From NCBI GenBank assembly GCA_951230915.1, contig OX579634.1:47753570-47817569 (forward strand): DNA of 64,000 nucleotides, given 5' to 3'. The position numbers were made by a program, and so were the translations under genes. Below are positions 34,884 to 46,815 of this stretch, one piece after another. The notes beneath the pieces are model-generated. The model was not told the DNA's origin and did not search any database. It saw only the letters and a program-made list of their open reading frames with translations. The stretch is from Antitrichia curtipendula (lineage: Eukaryota; Streptophyta; Bryopsida; Hypnales; Leucodontaceae). The first letter of the stretch is position 1. The number at the start of each line of letters is the position of its first letter.

Positions 34884-35824
34884 TTCCCAGCCGAAGGCAT
34901 TGAGGTCGAGCTCCCCGCCGCGCGGTGTCAACACCCCATTGCCATTGCTGTGAAGACTCTGTTGACGATGGTTTAAGTCTAAATGGGCACCCTCCAGCTT
35001 CACCCGCTGCTGCGGGGCCGCCATGGCACCATTGTTGTTGTTCGCGAATGTTGCATTGTGATAGCTGTTGTTGTTGCCGTTGCTGTGGTTGTTGTTGCTG
35101 TTGTTTGGGTTCTGGTTTGGGTTGTTGTTGCTGTCGGTGAAAATGGAGGGGATGGCGCCACGACGAGGAGTGGGTCGCTCCAGGGCAACCCCTGTTGCGA
35201 TGCCCGCGTCGGCCACGCCGTTCGCATGAGGGGAACCGTGGTCGCCGTTACTGCTGCTATTGTTGTTTTTGTCGCCACCTTCTGTAAAGAATTTCACTCA
35301 TTTTTGTTACAATTTTGTACCATCTTCCTAATTCGTGACTCCCCCATTAAGAATATCGTTGTAACAAGTTAGCTAGAAATCATGATGATGTTGCCCTGGA
35401 GCCAGCCTGCTCACATGATCCAGCTTTATCGCAAATGCTTCCATAGGTTTGCGAGTTGTGCTCTGCAGGTTTAGTGATTTATGTCTTTGAATGCAAGGTT
35501 TTCAAAGGATTGGACCTGCAGGAAGAAGCCTAAGGGTTTCTGCTCAAGATCCTCTGCTGCATAAACAAACCCTAACCCTATTTTTCACATATCCTTAAAG
35601 CAAATTCCTGACGGTGCCATTAAGAATTGATGAAATTCAATACCTGGCGCGGTGGTATGTTGGTCGCCACCTTCAGAGACACCCCCGCTGTCCTCCTGAA
35701 TGTTCGTGAGGTTGGTGAGGTGGCTTTTCTGGGACGAGGAGTCCGATAAGAGGCGTGATGGCGGCATCACGGGCGGCATCGCCTGGTTGCTGTTACTGGT
35801 ATTAGTGTTGCTTCCTTGCATCGG

Positions 35825-35859
<35 letters not shown>

Positions 35860-38800
35860 GATTAGAGTTGATTCCTTGCATCAGATTGCTGTTGATATTA
35901 TTGGTATTGTTGTTGTTGTTGTTGTTGTTGGTATTGTTGTTGGTGTCGGATGCATGGTGTTGGTTGTTAAATAGCTCAGGAGGGTTCAACCCAGTCAGAC
36001 GTTGGGGTAGATGCGAAGCGGCAGCAGCAAAAGAGGAAGGATCACTGATCACCTTGGATGCGAGCTCGGTGAGCTCCTCATGCGCGGCTTTCAAATCCGG
36101 CGAGGTCGCCGTGTGCACCGCCAACGTCTCTTTCGCCTTCTCCAAGATGGTCTGCAAGTACTTCCCTTGCGCCTCAATTCGCAGCTGCAGATTCCGTTGC
36201 ACCTGCACACCAATCGCAACAGGGTGAGTGCTTTGAAATCACCATAAGTTCGATAAAGAATTTTTATTGGTTTTAGTAGTGCCACTAGTAAAACATTGTG
36301 GTGACAGTTCAGCCTGTATTCATCTATAGAGCTGCAAATAGTGTGCATGATCAGTGTCACTAGTTTTCATTATGAAAACTAGTAAAATTCAGTAACATAT
36401 CACCCTGCACGAATTTAAGTATACTGCAAATCGTGTGACATTTAGAAAATTGATGCAATACGCATATGAAGACAAAGCAGTGTAGATTGTGTTCAAGAGC
36501 TGGGAGGATTGAGGAATTATTGGACATACCGACAAGTTGCTCCAGCAGAGAAGAATGGTTAGAGCTATACTTTTGAACATCAGACTTGAACATTATGTGA
36601 GAGGTTTAGTGCCGCTAATTAGGTTTACCTCAAGTTGCTCCTGGAGTCGACGTTGGACTTCCATTTGCAAACGAATGGCTTCGGTGATCTGCACGTTGCT
36701 GCAGACATCATAACCTTTTTATTAGCCAGTACTTGGTCTTCGTCAAGTTCTAAGACAGTCAAATACAGTCAGACCTCATTTTTAGTTAGTAGTTGAGAGT
36801 TAGAAAAAGCTACCTAATGTTGATATGTTAACCAAAAAATTTATATTCGTTCATCAAATTGCCACTTCGTCGGATTCTTACGTTCGTATTCATTCATTCT
36901 TCCATCTATATATCTAATTTTCATACTATTATACCCTACATTTTGAGAGGTTGATTTTTATCCACACAAGCTTAACACTAACAACAGTACCACTAGGAAT
37001 ACCTATGACAAACTTAACTTAACAAGAGGACATATATATATACCTAGTAACTATCTCCTCAGAATTTTTTGAAAAGTAACAAGAAGCGTAACTAATATAG
37101 ATGACTGAACTTATAAACAGTACCCATCATGACTGGCAAAAAAGATGACGTACTCTTGAGGATTCTGTGACGTTGGAGTAAGGGGACTATCAGATGCGCC
37201 ATTACTTGTTCCCTGCATGTCTGAAGAGCCTGCACAGTATCGGCAAATGACCAACATCATTTTTTGATAATTAAAATCTTGATTTTATAATATATATATG
37301 GATTCTTATCCAAGCAGTAGAAGACAACGGAAACTCTAACCTCTTTATAATGACCTTTAAAATGACCTTCTAAAATATCCTAAACATTTGTCACACTGTC
37401 AGAGACTGTAGCACACTTATCACACATTCGAACTAAGTGAAGAATTTGGGATTATATTTGGTAAAATAAACAGAGGTTTAAGTAAATCCTCATTTCGTTT
37501 CTATACCATGACTGGCGTCCTTGTTGGCTTCATGTACACTGGAGTCTCTGTGAAGCTGTTTTCCAAGCCTGTATTTCTGCTAGCCCATGTCAGGATTAGT
37601 GTGATGAGGAATTACGCTAACCATGACTTGCTTCAAAGCAAGATGTTTGTCTGCCACACACCACTGAATGAATTGCAAAATACATCTTGATCCTCATCAT
37701 AAGCATGCAGCAAATTCTCTTTAAAAGTTAACTAATTAATCTCATCAACTAACCAGCAACCAACGCTGCTTATGGCATTAAGCTTATAAAAACAAAAGTT
37801 TGAAAAACATGAGAAACTCACCTGAAGGTGGCTCTTCAAATGGTAGAGCGTCAGACCCTTCACTCCCATAACCCGCATCACAGATTTCGGTGTAGCCTCT
37901 GTAAATCAATTTCAGACGCAGAGTTAAACCTTACAACACTCATATTACAGATATCCTCACGAATATCCTCACGAATATCCTCACGAATTTCAACAGAAAA
38001 ATCCAGAAAAAATCTAGGGTCAGTCACTCATGTACGCAACTGCACCTAATTCAAACGACCCGTGCAGATTCTAAACCCTAAATTTACGCCTTCGACTCTA
38101 TTCTCTTCAAGAGAGCCTAAATCGAATTTGGCTACACTTATCTAATCACCTTGAAAAAATTCACAGTCCATTCATACATCTGGTGTCCAAAAAAGTGCAT
38201 TCCAAGACAATTCTCGAATCCTCTTTTGACTTCCAACCAAAATGGAGATAGTTTGGTGATAGAAACCATACTCCAATGCTTATTTCAACGATTCAAGTTG
38301 CAGTTCCCTATTACACACTGTTTGTTTGACATCCTATTTATTTCAAAGGTTCTGGACATAAATTCCTCCAGCAGGAACAGTACAACCAAGTATCAGAAGC
38401 AGTCAGCGACGTCAGAGACTGAATCCCCCACCTCGCGGTGATTTGTTATCAGTTGTACAACAGCCTCCAGCAGATCCCCAACTCTGGATTCTTTTACGTA
38501 CAATGCTACCTTCACTCAGTATATCATGACATGCGGGCCATGTGGTCACTGCCAAAGTCTACAAACTTTTTCTGCTTTGTCGCTTTCCTTGCAAATGTTG
38601 TCCACGTCTGCGACGCTATACGTGCGCTATCTCTGACAGTACTTTGCTAACCCCAACTCAGTGCATGCACCGCTCACCGTCCACTACAAGGAACGAAGAA
38701 AACGATTCTAGAGAGCCTTTCTTCTCTCATGAGCAAAAAAGCTCCACGTTGGCTATGGATTCCAACAATTCCAACAATTCAAAACGTGTCAGCAAGTCGG

Positions 38801-39920
38801 GTCTCTCTCCCACTTTAGGTTTTACGAAGCATCACTGTTTAGTACCGTCTCGTCCATGATTTTCTGTAACACTAAAACGGTGTGCGGAAGAGGAAATGAA
38901 CTCATCTTGTTAGATTTGTCGACCTTGGGAATGGAATTGTTCATCACTCAAGTAAGAGGACCAGGATGAGATCCAAAGCTCAGTACATGAGGTTCAACAA
39001 TTAGTACACTAATCTATGGTGTTTAAAATTAGAATTAAGTTAACAAAACAGTATAATGCACACTAAATAGAATAGAGAAGCAAACTTGGGAAATCCACAA
39101 AAAAGTTTGTATAATTCACTCAGAGATGATAGCGCTATTAAGTTGCACATACTAATTAGCATATCCCTAAGTGTTAGGGTAAGAGGAGTTACAGTAACTG
39201 CACCTGATTATGACTCACTTCTAAAACTGACCCCAAGAGATTCTCACCCAAATATTCCACCTCTATTCATGAGAACCTAGGGTTCGAATTGCTACACTTA
39301 TTTTCAAACACTTTGGAATTTCACAGTTTATTCATACAAGGTCCAAAAAATTGCTTTCTAAGAGAATCTTGAATCCCTCTTGAATCCCAACAACAAAACC
39401 CAACATAAACCAAGACAGCTCAATAACAAAAACTACTCTCAAATGCATAATCGAACGATTTTCAGTGTCTGGTTACTAGCATTGCCAAAGGGATGAATTC
39501 GACAGCAATCACACAAGATAAGCGTTAAAGCTCCCTCGAGCAAAAACTTGACAAGTCTAACGATTCCTAAAGTTCTCAACGGTAGAATGCATCTCAAAAT
39601 CAACTAGACACAAACAGAGGTGACAAGAAAGAATACACAACTACTTTCATGTATTTTCATTTTCATTTTCATTTGATTTTGATTTTGAGAGCATGGAAAA
39701 ACTCACTCTCAGGGCCACCGAGCTGCGTGACGGCGTCCACAAAACGCTCATGAAGCTCCGGAGTCCAGCGCAGGCGAGGCTTCGGGTCCACAGGGCTCAC
39801 TTCCCCTGCAGCCAAGGAGCCATACGGAGACTGCAATCGGGGGTCCTGCATGATTTGGTGCTGCTGCTGCTGACGGTGGGGAACTAGCGCCAAGTTGGAG
39901 TATTTCTTCATCTGGTACAT
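34878..39920 (-). CDS. MYB-CC (GARP family) transcription factor, PHR/MYR-like
   Basis: Nuclear DNA-binding protein of the GARP MYB-CC group that includes PHR1 (phosphate starvation response) and MYR1/MYR2. Seven exons join in frame: 39920-39707, 37898-37822, 37576-37507, 37228-37153, 36698-36629, 36202-35644 and 35281-34878, giving 489 aa. The single MYB-like domain spans about residues 46-100, PKPRLRWTPELHERF through the SHLQKYR signature (94-100). The coiled-coil MYB-CC domain follows at about 150-195 with LQEQLE (164-169; usually LHEQLE), then QLRIEAQGKYLQ. The segment KETLAVHT...ELASKV resembles MYR-type members more than PHR1. Residues about 240-290 and much of the last exon are asparagine-rich. 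The C-terminus ELDLNAFGWER resembles the LDLN endings of relatives. The first exon is preceded by a good acceptor, so a 5' UTR intron is likely. Target genes cannot be inferred. Confidence 0.93.
35567..35581. promoter_or_regulatory. Telo-box-like motif in the last intron of the MYB-CC gene
   Basis: AAACCCTAACCCTA contains two head-to-tail plant telomere-type units. Such telo boxes occur in plant promoters and introns; here it may be fortuitous. Confidence 0.4.
37951..37989. repeat. 12-bp tandem repeat in intron 1 of the MYB-CC gene
   Basis: Three perfect copies of ATATCCTCACGA followed by a partial one. It lies about 50 bases on the intron side of exon 2's acceptor. Confidence 0.85.
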
Positions 39921-39926
39921 CGTAAA

Positions 39927-41920
39927 CTAAGCAATGTAGAATGAAAAGGTGTCTATGTGTTAACGGGGGGTCTCGAGATCTCTGAAGACTTCGGTAGCAC
40001 TTGAATGTTCTTCCTTCGATGTGGCTTGATGGCGGAACTGAACCCTGAATTGGACGCTGAATTGGACGCTGAATTGGATCTGGATTGAGCTCTGAATCGG
40101 ACTCTGGATTGGGCTCTGGATTGGTGGTCTGAATTGAGAGATGGACAAGGAGGGTAAATCCAAGCCTGCCTACTCAAGGAACGCCGAACATGTCTAAGAG
40201 ATCACCTCCCCGAAGTGCAAAAACACATAGTTTCTGCCGAACTTGCACACAGGCTGGCTGTTGGGAGCTATTGTGATGTCCTTGGTGGGGCTCTTAGCAC
40301 ATGATTGCAGCCGAAAGTCGTGCTGAAATAATCTCTGGAATAGGGACGCAAAGAGCAGAGTGATATAAAGACCATGACAGCGTCTGTAATGTACCATATG
40401 CCGTCACGAAGAGGGTTCCCACACGGCAGGAACTGGAACCAGGCTTGCGTTGCGTTCGCCAGATGAATTCGAAGGACTTGATGATAAGCAATCAAACAAG
40501 AGCCGAGGAATAGGAATTTGACAGCAAATTGTTGAACGCAGAGGGAGGCTTTGTTGTCACACGGTCCTGCTAGGAAACCATGACGAATTGGAAACTCTCC
40601 ACTGTGACAGAACTGTCACACCCACGGGCTATGGAAATCGCAGCGGCTGGGAAGTCGGATGTCCACGCTTCCACATCTGAATTCGGCGGAAGAGCAAGCT
40701 CTGGATTGCTTTTGGTGTAACACTTGAATCAAACTGAGAGGAAGAATGGATACAGTCTCCGTTTCTGCAGCACACAAAATCAACCAAAGATTAAGCAAAC
40801 AATCTGACATAGCAAAACCATCGTATCAGATTGTTGCCGGTTTGAGGCCATGGAAGGATTCCTACGTAGTTGAACTAGAACTTTGCTTCCGTTTCCCCAA
40901 CAACAGTACCATTACATGCGACATTATGTGTAGGGTAAGTAACTAGGGCAAGGTGCTTCATGGGAGTAAGCATGTGGCGATCGAAACTTTGCTTGTTTGT
41001 TCCCATTAGCCACCATACCTTAGTTGCTTACCTGAGTAAAGGGAAATTTAGAGAGAGAAAGAAATCCGGCATGGAGCGTAGTTCATAAAGCATAATAACC
41101 CACAGTTACAATGGCAGAAGGTGCTTTTTGACGGCAACTTACTGGCCCTGGTTGTATGCTTGTATCAGAAAAAAACTGTGACGCACAAGGTCACTCTAAG
41201 GGATGAGATTCACACAGGTAAGCCCACGAGAACTTCACAAAGTTCTTTACAATTATTAGAAGCATAAAGGAAGCCAAAAAGCTTCAAATTGACACCACCC
41301 CACATACTGATGGGGTACGAGCCATCAGCTCCCTCTCAACATTAAATCCATAGTAAGACTTCCCCTAAAGTGCTTTCGCTGCTGTTCTTATTAGAAACTA
41401 CCAATCCTCCCCCCCCCCCCCGCCCCCAATCATCACCATCGCCAATTCCTCAACACCCTGGAAACCAGCTCCGCTCTACAAGTCTGAAAGAGGGAAAACG
41501 TCTATCCTACCCGTTTCAAACCAATTACCAAAATTGATCAAAGAATTACAAACAAACACAGGCTCACCAACATTGCAGATCTACTTGGGAGTGTCGACAA
41601 CTAATACGAAAAAGTTCCACACAAATTGTGCTAAAAGCCTGTCGATGTTGCGAGCTATCGAAACTTCCAATGCACGCAAACTGGAGCCCCGAATTTTGAA
41701 ACAAATCGTTTTTGTCACAAAACCAAACCTTTCCACAAAACCGACTACGTATCTCTGAAACTCCACCTACCGACATTTAATACAGGTTTGCAAGCAAGGA
41801 CTCAGAAATTACAGCTTGTGAGCCAAAATGCACAACCTCACGAAAGATCACCGGAAAACCTCTCGTAGCTTCACTATATCTTCCCAATCATGACAGGTCG
41901 GCAATAGTGTACGCTACCTG
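39927..41920 (-). other. Probable 5' UTR intron of the MYB-CC gene
   Basis: A pyrimidine-rich acceptor ending TTAG lies six bases before the start codon (39928-39927). A plausible donor, CACAG/GTAGCG, lies at about 41920. The enclosed region has no recognisable protein and includes a poly-C tract at about 41,409-41,425. Inferred only; other donors are possible. Confidence 0.4.
40045..40138. repeat. 12-bp minisatellite in the MYB-CC 5' region
   Basis: About eight imperfect copies of CTGAATTGGACG. The period is a multiple of three, which keeps an open frame across it on both strands and explains the repetitive open frames there. Not considered coding. Confidence 0.85.
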
Positions 41921-42750
41921 TGATTCTGCTCCAGACCCCACGGTGAATTACGACGAAAGGCAAGCCAAATGGAACAAGCGCTCCCGCTCCAACCAAAGCT
42001 CGCAGATGGGGAAAAGCTAAAGCGCGCTCTTCCAGTGCTCCAGCGTCGATTCCTTGCAGCTCAGCCCTGACTTTCCTGCAACGATTCGATGACGACACAA
42101 AAGCAGGCCGAGCTCACGACTCACTCACTCACTCACTCACAGACACACAAACTCACACACGCTCACACACACAGGCTTTTGGTTGAAATTTTCAAAACGG
42201 ACGAGCGACAGCTGAAAGAGCGCCGAGTTCGCCCCGCCCCCAGCCCGCAAAATCCGCTTAGCCCCGAACCAGAGCCTCCCCCAGCCGCTAACTCTGAATC
42301 CCCAACAAGGCGTTTACGAAGCTCGCGCTGCGAATTGGGTATGACTGGAAGCGCCCCCAAGGCACGAGTGGAAGGTGAGAGGCAGGAGCTTGGAAGCTAA
42401 AGCTTGGTTGCGAGAGAGATGGGAAGGTCCAGCAAGCGGAGGAGGAAAACATGTGAGATCGAGTGTTGGGGATTGAAGTCGAATTGGCTGGCAGTGGTGA
42501 GAAAGGAGCAGAAGAGGTGAGGGGTATCAAGCTTAAGAGGCATGGAGGAGCTCGAGATTTGGCGACAAGACGAATCTCCGGTGGATGGCGAGGAGCTGGA
42601 ATATGCCAGCCAGGGCAACGAAAGCAGCAGCAGCAGCAGCACGGCAGCAATAGCAGGGCGACGGAGCCTTGGGGGCCGCCGTGTCGTTTCTGTCACGCTT
42701 TCAGGACCGACGAACTTACTCTAACTTAGTAACTTACTACTGCGTGGTTA
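41921..42750 (-). promoter_or_regulatory. GC-rich leader/promoter region of the MYB-CC gene
   Basis: A GC- and CpG-rich island sits upstream of the gene on the minus strand. It contains TCAC/CA-rich microsatellites (about 42,118-42,174) and a (GCA)n run (about 42,623-42,642). The transcription start is probably within it. Open frames with poly-leucine here result from the GCA repeat read on the other strand. Confidence 0.5.
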
Positions 42751-43073
42751 GTGGGGTGGGGATCTGCAGGTCTGTACCCGGCAGTCAGGCAGGGGCAGGG
42801 GTGAAGGTAAAAAAAAAAGTGGGCGTTTTGGTAGAGCCAACAAAAAATGAATGTCAGCGACAAGAGTAACGTATAGGAATTTGGAAGTTGGGTGGGGCCC
42901 AGAATTTCAAAGAGGTTGTCCTTTGTGAGTGAGTGCGCAAGGGATTTACAAGAGTTGTGATTGACTATGCGAATTGGTATGCCTACGTGTGCAGGGTTGT
43001 GATTGGCCATAGAATTTCCAAGGTGTATACAACCCCATCAATAGGGAGCACCATTTGTAGTGAATCTAAGGGG

Positions 43074-44093
43074 TTAACCTGTAAAGGATGGAGTCTATGA
43101 CTGTGCAGTTAACCCCTAAAGGACCAAACACCGTTTTTTGACAACATAGTGATTTTGGGCAGCTCACTATGACCGGAATTCTTCTTTTTTTTCTTTGAAA
43201 TTTTCACATAAGATGTGCCCGAGGAGTAGCTTTAAGGTTCAACAATTTTCGTAATTTTTGACTACATGGTTAAAAAGTTATTGCATGATATGTCATTTTC
43301 ATTGTTCGGTGGGCAGCCGGGGCAGCAAAAAAAACTTCTTTAAAAATCACTTTTACAAAAAACTAAAATTTGAAATTGGTTCTTTAGATTTATATGTACG
43401 TGGGAGGCTTTGAATCATTCCATTCCAATCAATGAGTCAAAAGTTATGAGGATTCTTAGTTTGAGGGTAGTTATGGAATCTCTACTCTAAATTAAACTTT
43501 GAAGTCCTTTATTTAACTCGATTTTCAATATTTTTGAAAAAAAATAAAAACATTGTGTGTAGATTGTATATTACAACATTACAACCGTTGGGATTGGCAT
43601 TTTTCAATTTCATAAATAAATTCTTCACAATTTAGTGTTTTGAATCATTTTCTACCTCTTCCTACTTACTATTTTTTTCCTATATGTTGTACAAATCCAA
43701 ATGATCTGAAATTTTTCAAGCATGTAACCAACTTGCCTTGAAGAATAAATCCAAAGAGTAACCATCATTTTGGACATTTTTTCATACAAATGTGACCTTG
43801 TGAAGGGCAGCTGCCCGTTTTTTTGCAGGGGCAAAAAAAGGATTTTTGTCAATTCAAACGCTATTATCTTGCAATCCACTATGTGGAAAATTCTGAAATT
43901 TTTTCCACATCTTTCTAAACAAGTTTACTACAAGATCCTATGGTTACAAGTGTCCAAAAATGTTTTTTTTCTAAAATTTGGCACTAGTATTAGAAATGGC
44001 AATTTTGGAGTGGTTTTGGTGAAAACATAGTCAAAAACCTTTAGGGGTTAAATTTGCGTATGTTGAATGGACACTTGGTCCTTTAGGGGTTAA
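43074..44093. mobile_element. Remnant of an outer TTAA element hosting a nested copy
   Basis: TTAACCTGTAAAGGA at 43074 and, on the opposite strand, TTAACCCCTAAAGGACC ending at 44093 form a second, wider pair of ends around the 943-bp element. Only about 31 and 42 bases of the outer element remain on each side. The left end is degraded, so the pairing is tentative. Confidence 0.45.
43109..44051. mobile_element. TTAA-bounded non-autonomous DNA transposon, copy 1 (943 bp)
   Basis: Both ends read TTAACCCCTAAAGG inward (43109 and, complementary, 44051). The TTAA at each border and the CCC-start terminus are those of the piggyBac superfamily, where TTAA is the target-site duplication. Left subterminal sequence is ACCAAACACCGTTTTTTGAC and the right end is GTCAAAAACC, so GTCAAAAA is also inverted. 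No transposase reading frame is visible; short open frames on both strands (43,652-43,879 and 43,770-44,030) are matched in copy 2 only because the DNA is similar. Confidence 0.75.
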
Positions 44094-44565
44094 AGATGCA
44101 AGTGCACTCTACATGGGTTGGGGTTGAGGGGTGGGGTGGGGTTGGGGGGTAGATGTAGGTTTGCACTCCACGAATGTGTAGTGCAAAAGATGTCTTTATT
44201 TTGGGGGGTGCGTAGGTCTTAAAAATTCTATGGCCAATTCTAAGCCATGCACACCTGAGTACACATGTATGTTTATATTGGCATATGAAAGCTTCTATTT
44301 TTCTAAATCCATCTAAGAATGGACAAAAAATTTGCTAAAAAAATTTAATGTAGTAAATTGTGTAACTCAAATAGATGGACATAGATTGAAATAAGATACA
44401 TATGTATGTCTTCTTCTTACACTAATCTCTGCATGAGAGATCATTAAAAAAATTTTAAAATTACATTGGCTAGCATCTATTTGGGAAGGAGGAAAAGAAG
44501 GTTGTTGGATTTGGGAAGAAAGAAAAGGTGAGAAGGGGACTAGATTTTGAGCATCTTATGGGATT

Positions 44566-45134
44566 TTAACCCTTAAAGGACTAAGGCATATTTTGGGCCA
44601 AAATTGTGAAAAATTGCCACTTTTTAGGGCAGTGAGAAAAATATGAAAAAAAGAGTTTTTTTTTTAAATGCAACCATTCAAATTTGTATTATACTACTAT
44701 GGGAATGTGTAGAAAAAAATTCATAAACTTGATTGCACAAGTTGAAAAAACAAGTTGAAATTAGAAGAAAAAAATTGTCCTTGCCTAACAAGGCCAACAA
44801 CTTTTAACTCTTCTTAGAGTGAGATTTTTGTACTACACATGGTCATTTTTTTAATTTTGCATCTTATATCATGTATGTTATATACCTGCCAAATTTTAGA
44901 AGTAAAGGAGGAGTTTTGCAAAAGTTGTTTGAGCTACCCCAAAAATTCAAGGCAACGTAACTTTTGATCCAGACACCCGATTAGAAGGGAAAAAAAAGGA
45001 TATACTCACTAAAAGGGTACATATTCACGCCTTGTGTCAAAATTTCATGAACATCCAACCAAAATTGACTTCTTAGGAATCTACACCGGATTTGCAAATG
45101 TTTGTTCAACAGACAATTGTTCTTTAGGGGTTAA
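44566..45134. mobile_element. TTAA-bounded element, shorter subfamily (569 bp)
   Basis: The left end is TTAACCCTTAAAGGAC (44566) and the right end CTTTAGGGGTTAA (45134), again with TTAA at both borders. The interior differs from copies 1 and 2, but the terminal motif is shared. Interior segments recur at 26.2 kb (direct) and at 60.6 and 62.4 kb (inverted). No coding capacity. Confidence 0.65.
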
Positions 45135-45249
45135 AATCTAATTGGATAACATGCTTGATTCTCCTCTTTTTAAAGCCACACTAACTAGATTTTCAATGTT
45201 CCTTTAAAAAACAAATTTAAATGTCTTCTAATACTATTGTCTAAATTAT

Positions 45250-45665
45250 AATGAATGAAGAGTTTGTTGGGGCTAGTTTTGGCTTTGGACCAATGGGAAA
45301 GAAGCTTTGCATTGATAGAAGCTACACATGGGAGGAAGTTTGAATAGAACCTTACAAAAGCGAGATTGTGCTACATGATTAAGAGTCTTTTATAGTATAG
45401 TTGGTGCTCTTATTTTTTTTAACTTCTTAAATTAATTCAACCAGTATGTGTGAATACACCAACAACTTGGGGGAAGACAAGACAATAAAAATTCCGGTCT
45501 AGTGAATGAAGGTTTATTGTTGCTACTTTTGCCTTTGGATCAATAAAGAAGAAGCTTTGAAGTGACAATCTAAGCTATATATAAGGATGTTTGATGTAGC
45601 AATATCTTTGAAAAATAAGGTTGTGTTATAAAAAAACAAACCATCTTGTAGTGCAGATCTTTGTA
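45250..45665. repeat. Diverged direct repeat, family C
   Basis: About 45,260-45,410 and 45,500-45,660 share TTTTGGCTTTGGA..AAT, AAGAAGCTTTG and a following GATTGTG/GGTTGTG block. Related pieces with AAAGCTACATGTG and GAAGTTTGAGTAGGAC occur at 54.8 kb (direct), and at 48.8, 50.2 and 50.4 kb (inverted). Confidence 0.55.
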
Positions 45666-46352
45666 TTATTTCATTTTACTATTCACATTCATTCATTGGT
45701 GTGCCCTATAGTAAGAATACAAGCTCAAACTAGTTTTGGAATTAAAGTAGGTCATTAAATCTTTGGAAATAATTTTTGTCTTGGCTAGAAAAATAATGTG
45801 ATATAAATAATTTGTATATATTGCACTAATCGAGTTAACTTCATTAGTAATTTGTAATTTTTAGATAAATAAATTCTATATTATTTTGATGTATTCTCTT
45901 TATTCATAAATTTTCATCTACTTTCAACTATCATTATCCAAATTTCATCCAAATATTCACACTAATTAGGCCAAATTCATCCAAATTGCATTTAATAAGT
46001 GAGAGGGAGATTCATAAATTTTCGATTTAAATAAAATAAAAATAAAATAAAATAATATTTTTTATGTTTGTGGAACATTTCTTTGGTTAAAGTTGTCAAA
46101 CAAACACTATAGACACATGTGTAGCAAAAAAAATCGTAAAAGAAAAGGAGAAAGTTAGATTTTGCATCCATTGAAATTTAATTTTTGAATGTGTATGATT
46201 GAAGAATTTGCAAGAAGGAAATATAAACTCTTCCTAGGTGGACTCTTTATACCAAATGAAGGATTTGTTGGAGATTGATTTACAAATTGAGTCACTTTTG
46301 TTGTAAGAAAAGTACATGAATAAGTATTTAAACATCAGTTTTGAACATAGGC

Positions 46353-46815
46353 AAGACAAGTTAGATGTAACAGAAAGATGAAGGAGGACCTTTGAGATGT
46401 CATGAATTGTTGATCTTTGGATGGATTTTAGTTAGATTTTGATTGTGGTGTGTTTCTCAAAAAAATGACATGAAAAACAACAAGAATATGATTGGAATGG
46501 ACTCTACTATATGGATGAAGTACAGATATTTGCAGATCGATTATGGACAAGAAAGACTAATTGATATATTGGAAAGATTCTTCATACTAACAAAAAAATT
46601 GTTGTTGTTGGTTTTACTAATCACATCGTTAATTATTATAAATAAAATATAAATATAAATATTTGCAAATCAATTATGGACAAGCTAGACAGACTAGATG
46701 TAATGGAAAGCAAAAAGAAGATTTGTAGACGTCATGAGTTGTCAATATTTGCATAGTAATGAGAAAGAAAAAGAGAATATAATTAGAATTGATTACACTA
46801 GATGGATGGATGTTA
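46353..46815. repeat. Tandem-like duplication, period about 330 bp
   Basis: 46,353-46,520 and 46,688-46,815 share TAGATGTAA, a GACGTCATGAGTTGTC/GATGTCATGAATTGTT block and ACTATATGGATG/ACACTAGATGGATGG. Non-coding. Confidence 0.5.

Noticed and set aside
34983..35372. Plus-strand frames rich in Val/Cys over the last MYB-CC exon
   Set aside because: They are the complement of asparagine-codon repeats.
39953..40177. Repetitive 74- and 67-codon frames upstream of MYB-CC exon 1
   Set aside because: They are produced by a 12-bp minisatellite whose period preserves frame, and no family is recognised.
42397..42696. Minus-strand frame starting MTETTRRPPRL with a leucine-rich segment like a signal peptide
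   Set aside because: The leucine run is produced by the (GCA)n microsatellite, no family is recognised, and it sits in the likely leader/promoter of the MYB-CC gene.
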